Shown: piece after piece, positions 1 through 7,187 of the stretch
Layout: each line of letters opens with the position of its first letter
Position numbering within the stretch: the stretch's first letter is position 1
Source: Pseudomonadota bacterium
GTDB lineage: Bacteria; Pseudomonadota; Gammaproteobacteria; Burkholderiales; Burkholderiaceae_C
Reading direction: 5' to 3'
Assembly: GCA_023418355.1 (NCBI GenBank)
Contig: JAEZZU010000256.1
Coordinates: forward strand, 1-7,754
DNA: 7,754 bases
Program-made: the position numbers and the translations under genes
The notes under the pieces: model-generated
What the model saw: the letters and a program-made list of their open reading frames with translations, nothing else
What the model was told of the DNA's origin: nothing
Databases searched by the model: none

Positions 1-89
1 CAGCTCGAGCGCCGACATTGCGCTCGGTGCTCCACCCCGCTTTTTTCGCCCGGCCCTGTGCTTGGCAGCCCTGCTTTCAAGGTTCCCCC
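1..89 (+). other. Leader upstream of ileS, no gene assigned
   Basis: No recognisable protein in any frame. One frame stays open from base 2 to a stop at 95-97, but its residues do not resemble the end of RibF, the usual upstream neighbour. A 7-bp hairpin, CGAGCGC (6-12) with GCGCTCG (20-26), is followed 14 bases later by T6 (41-46), too far for a standard terminator. This could be a degraded terminator of the upstream gene or untranslated leader. Confidence 0.3.
79..82 (+). promoter_or_regulatory. Ribosome binding site of ileS
   Basis: AAGG lies 7 bases before the ATG at 90. This is a modest Shine-Dalgarno match with good spacing. It supports the ATG at 90 over the in-frame TTG at 18, whose extra 24 residues look unlike any synthetase N-terminus. 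Confidence 0.5.
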
Positions 90-2945
90 ATGTCTGACCA
101 AAAATCGAACAAGCCCGAAGCGTCCGCCTATCGTGCCACGCTGAACATGCCCGATACCCCTTTCCCCATGCGCGGCGATCTGCCCAAGCGCGAGCCCAAC
201 TGGGCCAAGGAATGGGACGAGCAAGGGGTCTACAAGCAACTGCGTGATGCCCGTCGCGGTGCGCCCAAGTTCATCCTGCACGACGGCCCTCCCTACGCCA
301 ACGGCAAGATCCACATTGGCCACGCCGTGAACAAGGTGCTCAAGGACATGATCGTCAAGAGCCGCCAGCTCGAAGGCTACGACGCGCTGTACGCACCCGG
401 CTGGGACTGCCACGGTCTGCCCATCGAGAACGCGATTGAAAAGCTGCATGGCCGCAACCTGCCCCGCGACGAAATGCAGGCCAAGAGCCGCGCGTTCGCG
501 ACCGAGCAGATCGCGCAGCAGATGGTGGACTTCAAGCGCCTGGGTGTGCTGGGTGACTGGGACCACCCCTACAAGACCATGAACTACGCCAACGAAGCCA
601 ATGAGCTGCGTGCGTTGAAGAAGGTCATGGAGCGCGGCTTTGTCTACCGTGGTCTGAAGCCCGTGTACTGGTGCTTTGACTGCGCCTCGTCGCTGGCTGA
701 ATTTGAAATCGAATACGCGGACAAGCAGTCGCAGACGCTGGACGTGATGTTCCCCGCCGCCGACCCTGCCAAGCTGGCTGCCGCCTTTGGTCTGCCCAAG
801 CTGGACAAGGACGCGTTCGTGGTGATCTGGACCACCACCGCGTGGACCATTCCTGCCAACCAGGCCCTGAACGTCAACCCCGATCTGGAATACAGCCTGG
901 TCGACACCGAGCGCGGCCTGCTGATCGTCGCTTCTGCGCTGGTCGAAAAGTGCCTGGCACGCTGGAAGATCGAAGGCACCGTGCTTGCCACCGCCAAGGG
1001 CGAAAAGCTGGACCACATGCCCTTCAAGCACCCGCTAGCCCATGTGGACAAGGGCTTTGACCGCATCTCGCCCGTGTACCTGGCCGAATACGCCACCGCC
1101 GAAGACGGTACCGGTATCGTGCACTCGGCCCCTGCCTATGGTGTGGACGACTTCAACTCCTGCGTGGCCAACGGCATGGAGTACAAGGACATTCTGAACC
1201 CCGTCACCGGCAACGGCGTGTATGCGGCTGACCTGCCCATGTTCGGTGGTCAGCACATCTGGAAGGCTGTGCCCGTGATTCTGGACGCCCTGAAGGTGGC
1301 TGGCCGCCTGATGGACACCACAGGCCTGACCCACAGCTACCCCCACTGCTGGCGCCACAAGACGCCCGTCATCTACCGAGCGGCCGCCCAGTGGTTCATC
1401 CGCATGGACGAAGGCGAAGGCGTGTTCACCGACCCCGCGCAAAAGCCCGAGAAAACCCTGCGCCAGATCGCGCTGGAAGCGATTGAGCAAACGAGCTTCT
1501 ACCCCGAAAACGGCAAGTCCCGCCTGCGCGACATGATCGCTGGCCGCCCTGACTGGTGCATCTCGCGCCAGCGCAGCTGGGGTGTGCCTATCCCCTTCTT
1601 CCTGCATGTGGACACGGGTGCCCTACACCCCCGCACCATGGAGATCATCGACCAAGCGGCCGACATGATCGAGCAAGGCGGTATCGAGGCCTGGAGCCGC
1701 GTGACCACAGAAGAGATTCTGGGCGCTGAAGAAGCCAAGCTCTACACCAAGAGCACCGACATTCTGGAAGTGTGGTTCGACTCCGGCTCCACCTTCTGGC
1801 ACGTGCTGCGCGGCTCGCACCCTGAGCACCACCACGACCAAGGCCCCGAAGCTGACCTGTACCTGGAAGGCCACGACCAGCACCGCGGCTGGTTCCACTC
1901 TTCGCTGCTGCTGGCTTCCGCCATCTACGGCCGCGCACCGTATCGCGGTCTGCTGACCCACGGCTTTACCGTGGACGGTCAGGGCAAGAAGATGTCCAAG
2001 TCGCTGGGCAACACCGTGGCACCACAGGACGTGTCCAACAAGATGGGCGCAGAAATCATCCGCCTGTGGGTGGCTTCGACCGACTACTCGGGCGACCTGG
2101 GCATTGACGACAAGATCCTGGCCCGCGTGGTGGACGCCTACCGCCGCATCCGCAACACCCTGCGCTTCCTGCTGGCCAACACCAGCGACTTTGACGCTGC
2201 TGCGGACTCCGTGCCTTACGAGCAGCTGCTGGAAATCGACCAGTACGCGCTGGCACGCGCCGCCGAGCTGCAAAAGGAAATCATCGGCCACTACCACGTG
2301 TACGAGTTCCACCCTGTGGTCGCCAAGCTGCAGCTGTTCTGCTCGGAAGACCTGGGCGGCTTCTATCTGGACGTGCTCAAGGACCGCCTGTACACCAGCG
2401 CACCCAAGAGCCTGGCCCGCCGCTCGGCACAGACCGCGCTGCACCAGATCACCCATGCGCTGCTGCGCTGGATGGCACCTTTCCTGTCCTTCACAGCCGA
2501 AGAAGCCTGGAAGATCTTTGGCAACAGCAACTCCATCTTCCTGGAGAAGTTCACCGACCTGCCTGCTGGCGACGAAGCGCTGCTGGCCAAGTGGAAGCGC
2601 CTGCGCGACATCCGCGACGTGGTGAACAAGGACATCGAAACCGTGCGTGCCGAAGGCAAGATTGGCGCATCGCTGCAAGCCGAAGTGACGCTGGCCGCCG
2701 AGCCGGAAGACCTGGCTCTGCTGCAGTCGCTGGGCGATGACCTGAAGTTTGTGTTCATCACCTCGGCCGCCAATGCCGTGGCCGGTGACGCGCTGCAGAC
2801 CACCGTGAAGGTCAGCGAGCACGCCAAGTGCGAACGCTGCTGGCACTACCGCGACGACGTGGGCGTGAACCCCGAGCACCCCACCATTTGCGGCCGCTGC
2901 GACAGCAACCTGCACGGCGAAGGTGAAGTGCGCACCAAGGCGTAA
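90..2945 (+). CDS. ileS: Isoleucyl-tRNA synthetase
   Basis: Cytoplasmic class Ia synthetase that charges tRNA(Ile) with isoleucine and edits misactivated valine. The product is 951 residues, close to the roughly 940 of the E. coli enzyme. Visible motifs in order: HIGH at residues 75-78; the threonine-rich editing peptide WTTTAWT at 247-253 in the CP1 domain, with the editing GVDD aspartates at 353-354; [10 protein letters not shown] at 489-498; VWFDSGS at 561-567; [10 protein letters not shown] at 592-601; and KMSKS at 634-638. A C-terminal zinc finger has two CxxC pairs (C914/C917 and C934/C937), as in bacterial IleRS with the zinc-binding tail. All signature motifs are intact, with no frameshift. 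The ATG at 90 was chosen because it has an SD and gives a normal N-terminus. In Burkholderiales ribF usually precedes ileS and lspA follows, as here, so a shared transcript starting left of the window is likely. Confidence 0.98.
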   Translation: MSDQKSNKPEASAYRATLNMPDTPFPMRGDLPKREPNWAKEWDEQGVYKQLRDARRGAPKFILHDGPPYANGKIHIGHAVNKVLKDMIVKSRQLEGYDALYAPGWDCHGLPIENAIEKLHGRNLPRDEMQAKSRAFATEQIAQQMVDFKRLGVLGDWDHPYKTMNYANEANELRALKKVMERGFVYRGLKPVYWCFDCASSLAEFEIEYADKQSQTLDVMFPAADPAKLAAAFGLPKLDKDAFVVIWTTTAWTIPANQALNVNPDLEYSLVDTERGLLIVASALVEKCLARWKIEGTVLATAKGEKLDHMPFKHPLAHVDKGFDRISPVYLAEYATAEDGTGIVHSAPAYGVDDFNSCVANGMEYKDILNPVTGNGVYAADLPMFGGQHIWKAVPVILDALKVAGRLMDTTGLTHSYPHCWRHKTPVIYRAAAQWFIRMDEGEGVFTDPAQKPEKTLRQIALEAIEQTSFYPENGKSRLRDMIAGRPDWCISRQRSWGVPIPFFLHVDTGALHPRTMEIIDQAADMIEQGGIEAWSRVTTEEILGAEEAKLYTKSTDILEVWFDSGSTFWHVLRGSHPEHHHDQGPEADLYLEGHDQHRGWFHSSLLLASAIYGRAPYRGLLTHGFTVDGQGKKMSKSLGNTVAPQDVSNKMGAEIIRLWVASTDYSGDLGIDDKILARVVDAYRRIRNTLRFLLANTSDFDAAADSVPYEQLLEIDQYALARAAELQKEIIGHYHVYEFHPVVAKLQLFCSEDLGGFYLDVLKDRLYTSAPKSLARRSAQTALHQITHALLRWMAPFLSFTAEEAWKIFGNSNSIFLEKFTDLPAGDEALLAKWKRLRDIRDVVNKDIETVRAEGKIGASLQAEVTLAAEPEDLALLQSLGDDLKFVFITSAANAVAGDALQTTVKVSEHAKCERCWHYRDDVGVNPEHPTICGRCDSNLHGEGEVRTKA

Positions 2946-2959
2946 GCCTTAAAAAGATG

Positions 2960-3035
2960 AGCTGCTAGCGCTTGAATTTGCTTGGTTTCAATATGAAAAA
3001 TATCTGAAACCAAGCATTTATCAGCGCAAGCAGCT
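2960..3035. repeat. Imperfect palindromic repeat (Comamonadaceae type)
   Basis: Two 31-base arms, 2960-2990 and 3005-3035, are inverted copies matching at 25 of 31 positions. The innermost 12 bases (TGCTTGGTTTCA) pair perfectly. The outer 13 (AGCTGCTAGCGCT against AGCTGCTTGCGCT) differ at one base. The 14-base centre itself contains ATAT...ATAT. Short A-rich and T-rich flanks (2951-2955 and 3040-3043) extend the symmetry. From memory, arms with this GCTGCTAGCGCTT core recur between genes in Comamonadaceae genomes; I could not check copy number. As RNA it would form a long hairpin between ileS and lspA, possibly an mRNA-stabilising or partly terminating element. It has no ORF and is too short to be an insertion sequence. 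Confidence 0.8.
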
Positions 3036-3073
3036 ATTGTTTTATTCAGCAAATCCTTTCGTAAAGATTGGCC

Positions 3074-3607
3074 ATGAGCAGCACCCCAGCGCCCACCTCC
3101 GCCCCGCAAGCACGCAAACCGGCCTACTGGCCCTGGCTGTTATGGGCCGCGCTGCTGATCTTTGTGGACCAGCTCACCAAGCAGTGGATTCTGAACATCT
3201 TTGAATATGGTGACTGGGCGCCCATCACCAGCTTCTTCAACCTGGTACGCGCCCACAACACGGGAGCAGCGTTTTCCTTTCTGGCCAGCCACGATGGCTG
3301 GCAGCGCTGGCTGTTTGTGGGCATTGGCGTGGTCGCCACCGTGCTCATCGTCTGGCAGCTGCGCAAGCACCCGCAGCAAAAGTTCTTCTGCTTTGCCATT
3401 GCCTCCATCCTGGGTGGGGCGCTGGGCAATGTGATCGACCGCCTGCAGCACGGCTATGTGGTGGACTTTCTGGACTTTCACCTCGGCGGCTGGCACTACC
3501 CGGCCTTTAATGTGGCCGACATTGCCATCTGCGTAGGCGCCGCCTGCCTGATCCTGGACGAAATCCTGCGCGCACGGCGTGCCAAGCAGGCCAGTACGGC
3601 ACATTAA
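3074..3607 (+). CDS. lspA: Lipoprotein signal peptidase (signal peptidase II)
   Basis: Inner-membrane aspartic protease that removes the signal peptide from diacylglyceryl-modified prolipoproteins. The product is 177 residues, within the usual 160-180. Visible family motifs: DQLTK at 32-36 at the end of TM1; NTGAAFSFL at 62-70; GNVIDR at 119-123 followed by GYVVDFLDF; and FNVADIAI at 145-152. The catalytic aspartate pair is D122 and D149. Hydrophobic stretches near 20-42, 76-96, 104-120 and 145-163 fit four membrane helices. The ATG at 3074 was chosen, with a weak AAAG SD at 3063-3066. An in-frame TTG at 3068 would add only two residues and is less likely. The gene lies 128 bases after ileS, with a palindromic repeat in the gap, and ends just before an intrinsic terminator. 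Co-transcription with ileS is inferred; no clear separate promoter was seen in the gap. Confidence 0.97.
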   Translation: MSSTPAPTSAPQARKPAYWPWLLWAALLIFVDQLTKQWILNIFEYGDWAPITSFFNLVRAHNTGAAFSFLASHDGWQRWLFVGIGVVATVLIVWQLRKHPQQKFFCFAIASILGGALGNVIDRLQHGYVVDFLDFHLGGWHYPAFNVADIAICVGAACLILDEILRARRAKQASTAH

Positions 3608-3628
3608 GAACCGCCTGCCTCTGTAACC

Positions 3629-3653
3629 AGCCCACCCATGCGGTGGGCTTTTT
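3629..3653 (+). terminator. Intrinsic terminator after lspA
   Basis: AGCCCACC (3629-3636) pairs perfectly with GGTGGGCT (3642-3649) across a 5-base loop. It is followed by T5 (3649-3653), then CTT. It lies 21 bases after the lspA stop and probably ends the ileS-lspA transcript. Confidence 0.85.
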
Positions 3654-3688
3654 CTTGGGCATGTTCCATGCATGTGCGCTGAAAAAAG

Positions 3689-3718
3689 TTGCACCGATGA
3701 TTTTTGTTTCAATAGAAT
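3689..3718 (+). promoter_or_regulatory. Candidate sigma70 promoter for the Na/Pi gene
   Basis: TTGCAC at 3689-3694 (only the TTG matches consensus) and TAGAAT at 3713-3718 (5 of 6 to TATAAT) are 18 bases apart, in an AT-rich stretch just after the lspA terminator. This would give a leader of about 115 bases that includes the stem-loop at 3784-3812. Another -10-like box, TATATT at 3814-3819, has no recognisable -35. Inference from consensus only. Confidence 0.4.
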
Positions 3719-3783
3719 CTGATCTTTTCGTTTCAGTTCGGTTGTTTTCTTTATTCCGCACCTACTTGTGCGTGATGGACCAG

Positions 3784-3812
3784 CCCTGAGAGCGCAGTTC
3801 GCACCCTCAGGG
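3784..3812 (+). promoter_or_regulatory. Stem-loop in the Na/Pi gene leader
   Basis: CCCTGAG (3784-3790) pairs perfectly with CTCAGGG (3806-3812). Inside it GCG (3792-3794) pairs with CGC (3800-3802) around a CAGTT loop. No T-tract follows, so it is not an intrinsic terminator. It ends 29 bases before the ATG at 3842. It could be an RNA structure in the leader or a DNA operator overlapping the expected -35 position of the TATATT box at 3814. The structure is visible; its role is not. Confidence 0.5.
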
Positions 3813-3841
3813 GTATATTCCTTGGCGTCATAGCCTGATCC

Positions 3842-5500
3842 ATGAAGCATTTACTCAATCTCTTAGCCGCCATTGCCCTGCTGGTCTGGGGCACACAGCT
3901 TGTTCGCACCGGAGTGCTGCGCGTTTTTGGTGCCAATCTGCGCGAATTTCTCTCGCGCGGGGTCAGCAACCGCCTGCGTGCGGTGCTCTCGGGGATTGGT
4001 GTCACCACCATCGTGCAGTCCAGCACGGCCACGGCGCTCATCGTCTCCTCCTTTGTGGGGCAGGGCATGGTGTCGCTCACCGCTGCGCTGGCCGTGATGC
4101 TGGGCGCGGACGTGGGCACCAGCGTGATGGCCGTGGTGTTTTCGCTGGATCTGTCCTGGCTGTCGCCGCTGTGTATCTTCACCGGCGTGGTGCTGTTTGT
4201 CTCGCGCCAGGACACCACCGCAGGCCGCGTGGGGCGCGTGCTGATTGGCCTGGGCCTGATGCTGCTGGCGCTGCGCCTGATCAATGAGGCCACCACGGTG
4301 CTCACGCAAAGCCCCGTCATGGTGACCCTGCTGGAAGCGCTGACCAGCGACATCACCATGGAAGTGCTCACGGGTGCCATCCTGGCCATCATCTGCTACT
4401 CCAGTCTGGCGACGGTGCTGCTGGTGTCCACCCTGGCGGCTTCCGGCGGTATTCCTGTCGACGTGGCGCTGGGACTGGTCATTGGTGCCAATCTGGGCAG
4501 CGGCCTGCTGGCCGTGATCACCACGCTCAAGGCGAATGTGCAGACCCGCCAGGTGCCCATGGGCAATCTGCTGTTCAAGGTCATTGGCGTGCTGCTGATG
4601 GTGCCACTCACAGGCCTGTGGACCCGCTATGCGCCCACACTGCTGCCCGATCTGGCCAGCCAGGTGGTCATGTTCCACCTGGCCTTTAACACCGTCGTGG
4701 CGGTGGTGTGTATAGCCTTGACCGGCAAGATTGCATGGATGGTGCAGAAAATCCTGCCGCTGCAGGAAGAGCCATCCCCCTCTACCTCGCGCCCCCGCCA
4801 TCTGGACGTGTCTGCACTGAGCACCCCTTCGCTGGCCATTTCCTGCGCGGCACGCGAAGCCCTGCACCAGGCCGATGTGGTGGAAGCCATGCTGCTGGGG
4901 CTGCAGAAAGTCTGGATGGGAGACGATCAGAAGCTCTCCGAGCATCTGCGCAAGCTCGATGACGAAGTGGACGATCTGTACTCCGCCATCAAGTACTACA
5001 TGACCAAGATTTCGCGCGAAGAGCTGGATGAACACGAAGGCCGGCGCTGGACCGAAGTCATCAGCTTCACCATCAATATGGAGCAGGTGGGCGACTTGAT
5101 CGAGCGCGTGCTGCAGGATCTTGAAGACAAGAAGATCAAGAAGGGCCGCCAGTTCTCGCAGGCAGGTCTGGAAGAAATCAACCGTCTGCACGAACACCTG
5201 GTGGCCAATCTGCGCCTGGCCATGAGCGTGTTCCTGACCGGCAATGTGCGCGATGCACAAAAGCTGCTGGAAGAAAAGGCACGCTTTCGCGATCTGGAGC
5301 TGGCCTACTCTGCTACCCACCTGGGGCGCCTTTATGACAACACGGTGCAAAGCATTGAGACCAGCTCGCTGCACATCGACATGATCAGTGACCTCAAGCG
5401 CATCAACTCCCTGCTGTGCTCCGTGGCCTACCCCATTCTGGAGCAGGCGGGTGCGCTCGCCCCCAGCCGTCTGCGCAAACAAAAGGGCAAGAACAGCTGA
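3842..5500 (+). CDS. Na/Pi-cotransporter family protein with PhoU-like domain
   Basis: Predicted inner-membrane sodium-dependent phosphate transporter of the NptA/YjbB type, 552 residues. Residues 1-300 are strongly hydrophobic and hold two related halves. The first has the signature VQSSTATALI (Q59-S60-S61), followed by VMLGADVGTS at 85-93. The second has YSSLATVLL (Y186-S187-S188), followed by LVIGANLGSG at 212-221. The repeated GA(D/N)xG element supports the inverted-repeat fold. A linker (about 305-325) rich in Pro and Ser leads to a charged helical region, 330-540, resembling PhoU, including DEVDDLY near 374-380 and the end segment SDLKRINSLLCSVAYPILE near 516-534. The PhoU-like part is expected in the cytoplasm, perhaps sensing phosphate status. 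E. coli YjbB has the same layout and has been linked to phosphate export, so direction of transport is uncertain. The ATG at 3842 starts at the conserved N-terminus but lacks a visible SD. Flanking terminators suggest a single-gene unit. Confidence 0.88.
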   Translation: MKHLLNLLAAIALLVWGTQLVRTGVLRVFGANLREFLSRGVSNRLRAVLSGIGVTTIVQSSTATALIVSSFVGQGMVSLTAALAVMLGADVGTSVMAVVFSLDLSWLSPLCIFTGVVLFVSRQDTTAGRVGRVLIGLGLMLLALRLINEATTVLTQSPVMVTLLEALTSDITMEVLTGAILAIICYSSLATVLLVSTLAASGGIPVDVALGLVIGANLGSGLLAVITTLKANVQTRQVPMGNLLFKVIGVLLMVPLTGLWTRYAPTLLPDLASQVVMFHLAFNTVVAVVCIALTGKIAWMVQKILPLQEEPSPSTSRPRHLDVSALSTPSLAISCAAREALHQADVVEAMLLGLQKVWMGDDQKLSEHLRKLDDEVDDLYSAIKYYMTKISREELDEHEGRRWTEVISFTINMEQVGDLIERVLQDLEDKKIKKGRQFSQAGLEEINRLHEHLVANLRLAMSVFLTGNVRDAQKLLEEKARFRDLELAYSATHLGRLYDNTVQSIETSSLHIDMISDLKRINSLLCSVAYPILEQAGALAPSRLRKQKGKNS

Positions 5501-5524
5501 GTGTTTCAGCACCCTAGCCCATAA

Positions 5525-5554
5525 AAAAACGCCCACTTTTCAGTGGGCGTTTTT
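5525..5554. terminator. Bidirectional intrinsic terminator
   Basis: A 13-bp perfect stem: AAAAACGCCCACT at 5525-5537 pairs with AGTGGGCGTTTTT at 5542-5554 around a TTTC loop. The plus strand ends in T5 and the minus strand in T7 (bases 5523-5529 read as A). It sits 24 bases after the Na/Pi stop and 21 bases after the minus-strand gadC stop, so one hairpin can end both convergent units. Confidence 0.93.
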
Positions 5555-5575
5555 GCTGGCAGGTCCGACCTGATC

Positions 5576-7120
5576 TTAGGAATGCGTGGTGTTCACCCCA
5601 TCCACAATCACATGGTGCGTGCTGCGGGCACGGGGGTGGATAAAGAAGTGGTCGCTATGGATGGTGTGGGGTTTGATGTGCTCCAGCTGCGCGTTCAGCT
5701 TGTTGCCCTGCTTGTCATGCACGGCATACAGGATGAAGGGAATGGCGGCCACGATCACAAAGCTCACGATCAGGCTGCTGACATACACATCCATGCCGTG
5801 TGCGCCCGGCAAAGAGCTGGGGGGCACAAAAGAGATCACAAAGGCAAACAGCGACACCAGGAAACCCACACCTGCAATCAGCAGCTTGAAGGTCTTGCCC
5901 CCAGGCACGGTAAAGGCACGCTTTTTCTCGGGCTGCTTGCACACCAGATGCATATAGCCCAGGAAGAGCATGAAGTAGCTGCACAGGTAGATGACCACGG
6001 TCAGCGACATGGCAATCAGGAAGGAGATGTTGTTGCCACCACCTGTGTTGGTGAACACGATCAGCGCCACCGTGGTAATGACTAGCTGGCTGATCACCAG
6101 CGCCACGGGCACGCCATTCTTGTTCACGCGGCTCAGTGCCTTGGGCAACAGCCCTTTTTGCGCTGTCACCAACATCCCACGCGAAGGGCCAACAATCCAC
6201 GAAGCCACTTCCGCCAGCACGCCCAGCATCAGCAAGGTGGCAATGATGCGGATGGTCCACTCCACACCGGGGCCGAACTGGCCAATCAGTACCTCAAAGG
6301 CCTGCATCACGCCCGCAGACAGGTTGATCTCGGCGTGCGGAATCACTGCCGCCACCGACAGTCCGCCAATCGAACTCAGCACAATGGCTGCCACCATCAG
6401 CAAGATGATGGCCAGCGGGTAGTCGCGCCCGGGGTTCTTCATCTCATTGACGTGGGTGGCCGAAGCTTCTGCACCCATATAGCTCAGGATGAAGGCCACA
6501 AACACCACCAGCGTGCCCAGCTTGGTGAAGTCGGGGAAGAAGCTCTGTGCATCCATCTTGATCTGCAGCGTGGCACCGCTGGACAGATAGCTGATGGCCA
6601 GCAGCACCAGAATCGCTGCGGGCAGCAAAATGCCGGCAAAAAAGCCCAGTTTTGCGATCTTGGCGGTGTACTTGGTACCACCGAACTGGGTAAAGGCCAG
6701 CAGCCACAGAATGACCAAGCCGCCGATGGTCTTGAGCACCGGACTGGTATTGAGCTCAGGCCACTTCAGGATGTAGGAAAGGCACCCCAGCACGAAATAC
6801 AGCATGGGGATAAAGCCAATGGCGATCTGCAGATAGCCAAAGGAGATGGCCGCAAAACCCCAGCGCTCCCCCAGCGTATTGGAGACCCAGGAGAACACAC
6901 CGCCTTCCTCCCAGCCTTCCACGGTGGCCATTTCTGCGGAGCACAGGCCCAGCGGCACAAACCACAGCAGCCCGCCCAGCAGCAGAAAGAACACCAGGCT
7001 GAAGCCCGAGGTGGCAAAGGTGGGGTATTCATACACGGCCATCACCATGGAGGCGGTGATCGCAAAAAAACCAATCAGACTGAGCTGATTTTTTGCATTT
7101 GATGCTTGCGCTGTTGCCAT
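5576..7120 (-). CDS. gadC: Glutamate/GABA antiporter
   Basis: Inner-membrane APC-superfamily exchanger that imports glutamate and exports GABA made by GadB, removing protons from the cytoplasm under acid stress. The product is 514 residues; E. coli GadC has 511. By eye, against remembered E. coli GadC, it is collinear end to end with very high similarity: [19 protein letters not shown] in TM1 (residues 18-36), [19 protein letters not shown] (94-112), [13 protein letters not shown] (145-157), [17 protein letters not shown] (211-227) and [11 protein letters not shown] (306-316). Hydrophobicity fits 12 helices. The C-terminal tail keeps HFF-HPRARS (491-500), part of the plug that closes the E. 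coli transporter at neutral pH, and has eight histidines after residue 480. A strong SD (GGAGG at 7125-7129) precedes the ATG. gadB lies just upstream on the same strand, 67 bases away, separated by a terminator-like hairpin. The bidirectional terminator follows. Confidence 0.96.
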   Translation of the reverse strand: MATAQASNAKNQLSLIGFFAITASMVMAVYEYPTFATSGFSLVFFLLLGGLLWFVPLGLCSAEMATVEGWEEGGVFSWVSNTLGERWGFAAISFGYLQIAIGFIPMLYFVLGCLSYILKWPELNTSPVLKTIGGLVILWLLAFTQFGGTKYTAKIAKLGFFAGILLPAAILVLLAISYLSSGATLQIKMDAQSFFPDFTKLGTLVVFVAFILSYMGAEASATHVNEMKNPGRDYPLAIILLMVAAIVLSSIGGLSVAAVIPHAEINLSAGVMQAFEVLIGQFGPGVEWTIRIIATLLMLGVLAEVASWIVGPSRGMLVTAQKGLLPKALSRVNKNGVPVALVISQLVITTVALIVFTNTGGGNNISFLIAMSLTVVIYLCSYFMLFLGYMHLVCKQPEKKRAFTVPGGKTFKLLIAGVGFLVSLFAFVISFVPPSSLPGAHGMDVYVSSLIVSFVIVAAIPFILYAVHDKQGNKLNAQLEHIKPHTIHSDHFFIHPRARSTHHVIVDGVNTTHS

Positions 7121-7124
7121 AAGT

Positions 7125-7129
7125 CCTCC
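7125..7129 (-). promoter_or_regulatory. Strong ribosome binding site of gadC
   Basis: On the minus strand GGAGG lies 4 bases before the gadC ATG (7120-7118). It is the strongest SD in the window and gives gadC its own efficient translation start, independent of gadB translation. Confidence 0.8.
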
Positions 7130-7136
7130 GCGAGAT

Positions 7137-7177
7137 AAAAAAATGGCATGCCGGGAGTGGTCTCCACAGGCATGCCA
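7137..7177 (-). terminator. Terminator-like hairpin between gadB and gadC
   Basis: On the minus strand TGGCATGCC (7177-7169) pairs perfectly with GGCATGCCA (7152-7144), a 9-bp stem. The 16 bases between can form a second stem, GTGG/CCAC or GGAG/CTCC. T7 (7143-7137) follows at once, so this has the full form of an intrinsic terminator. It begins 10 bases after the gadB stop and ends 16 bases before the gadC start. Because it lies inside an expected operon, partial termination that lowers gadC relative to gadB is the simplest reading (inference). Confidence 0.85.
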
Positions 7178-7187
7178 GGACTGCCGT

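Noticed and set aside
6..46. Hairpin plus T6 as terminator of an upstream gene
   Set aside because: The T-run is 14 bases beyond the stem and the nearer GGTG/CACC stem is only 4 bp, so it is not called a terminator; mentioned only within the leader entry.
18..89. In-frame TTG extension of ileS by 24 residues
   Set aside because: The extension does not resemble an IleRS N-terminus, and the ATG at 90 has an AAGG at proper spacing.
1623..2915. 430-codon open frame antisense to ileS
   Set aside because: Low-complexity Val/Ala/Gln/Gly composition and full overlap with the conserved IleRS frame mark it as a codon-bias shadow.
3659..3671. Short inverted repeat GCATG-TTC-CATGC after the lspA terminator
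   Set aside because: Only 5 bp, with no T-tract or promoter context; easily expected by chance.
3706..3735. Repeated GTTTCA words upstream of the Na/Pi gene, considered as a Pho box
   Set aside because: Spacing is 24 bases and the words do not match the CTGTCAT-type PhoB repeat with 11-base period.
3757..3772. CGCAC...GTGCG inverted repeat in the Na/Pi leader
   Set aside because: A 5-bp stem alone is weak evidence; the 7-bp stem-loop just downstream is the better candidate.
3863..5536. Long open frame (557 codons) antisense to the Na/Pi gene
   Set aside because: Residues are rich in His, Gln, Gly and Ala with no domain, as expected from the complement of a GC-rich gene. The plus-strand frame encodes a recognisable transporter.
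6158..7102. 314-codon plus-strand frame opposite gadC
   Set aside because: His/Gln-rich shadow of the complement of gadC; no motif, and gadC is unambiguous.
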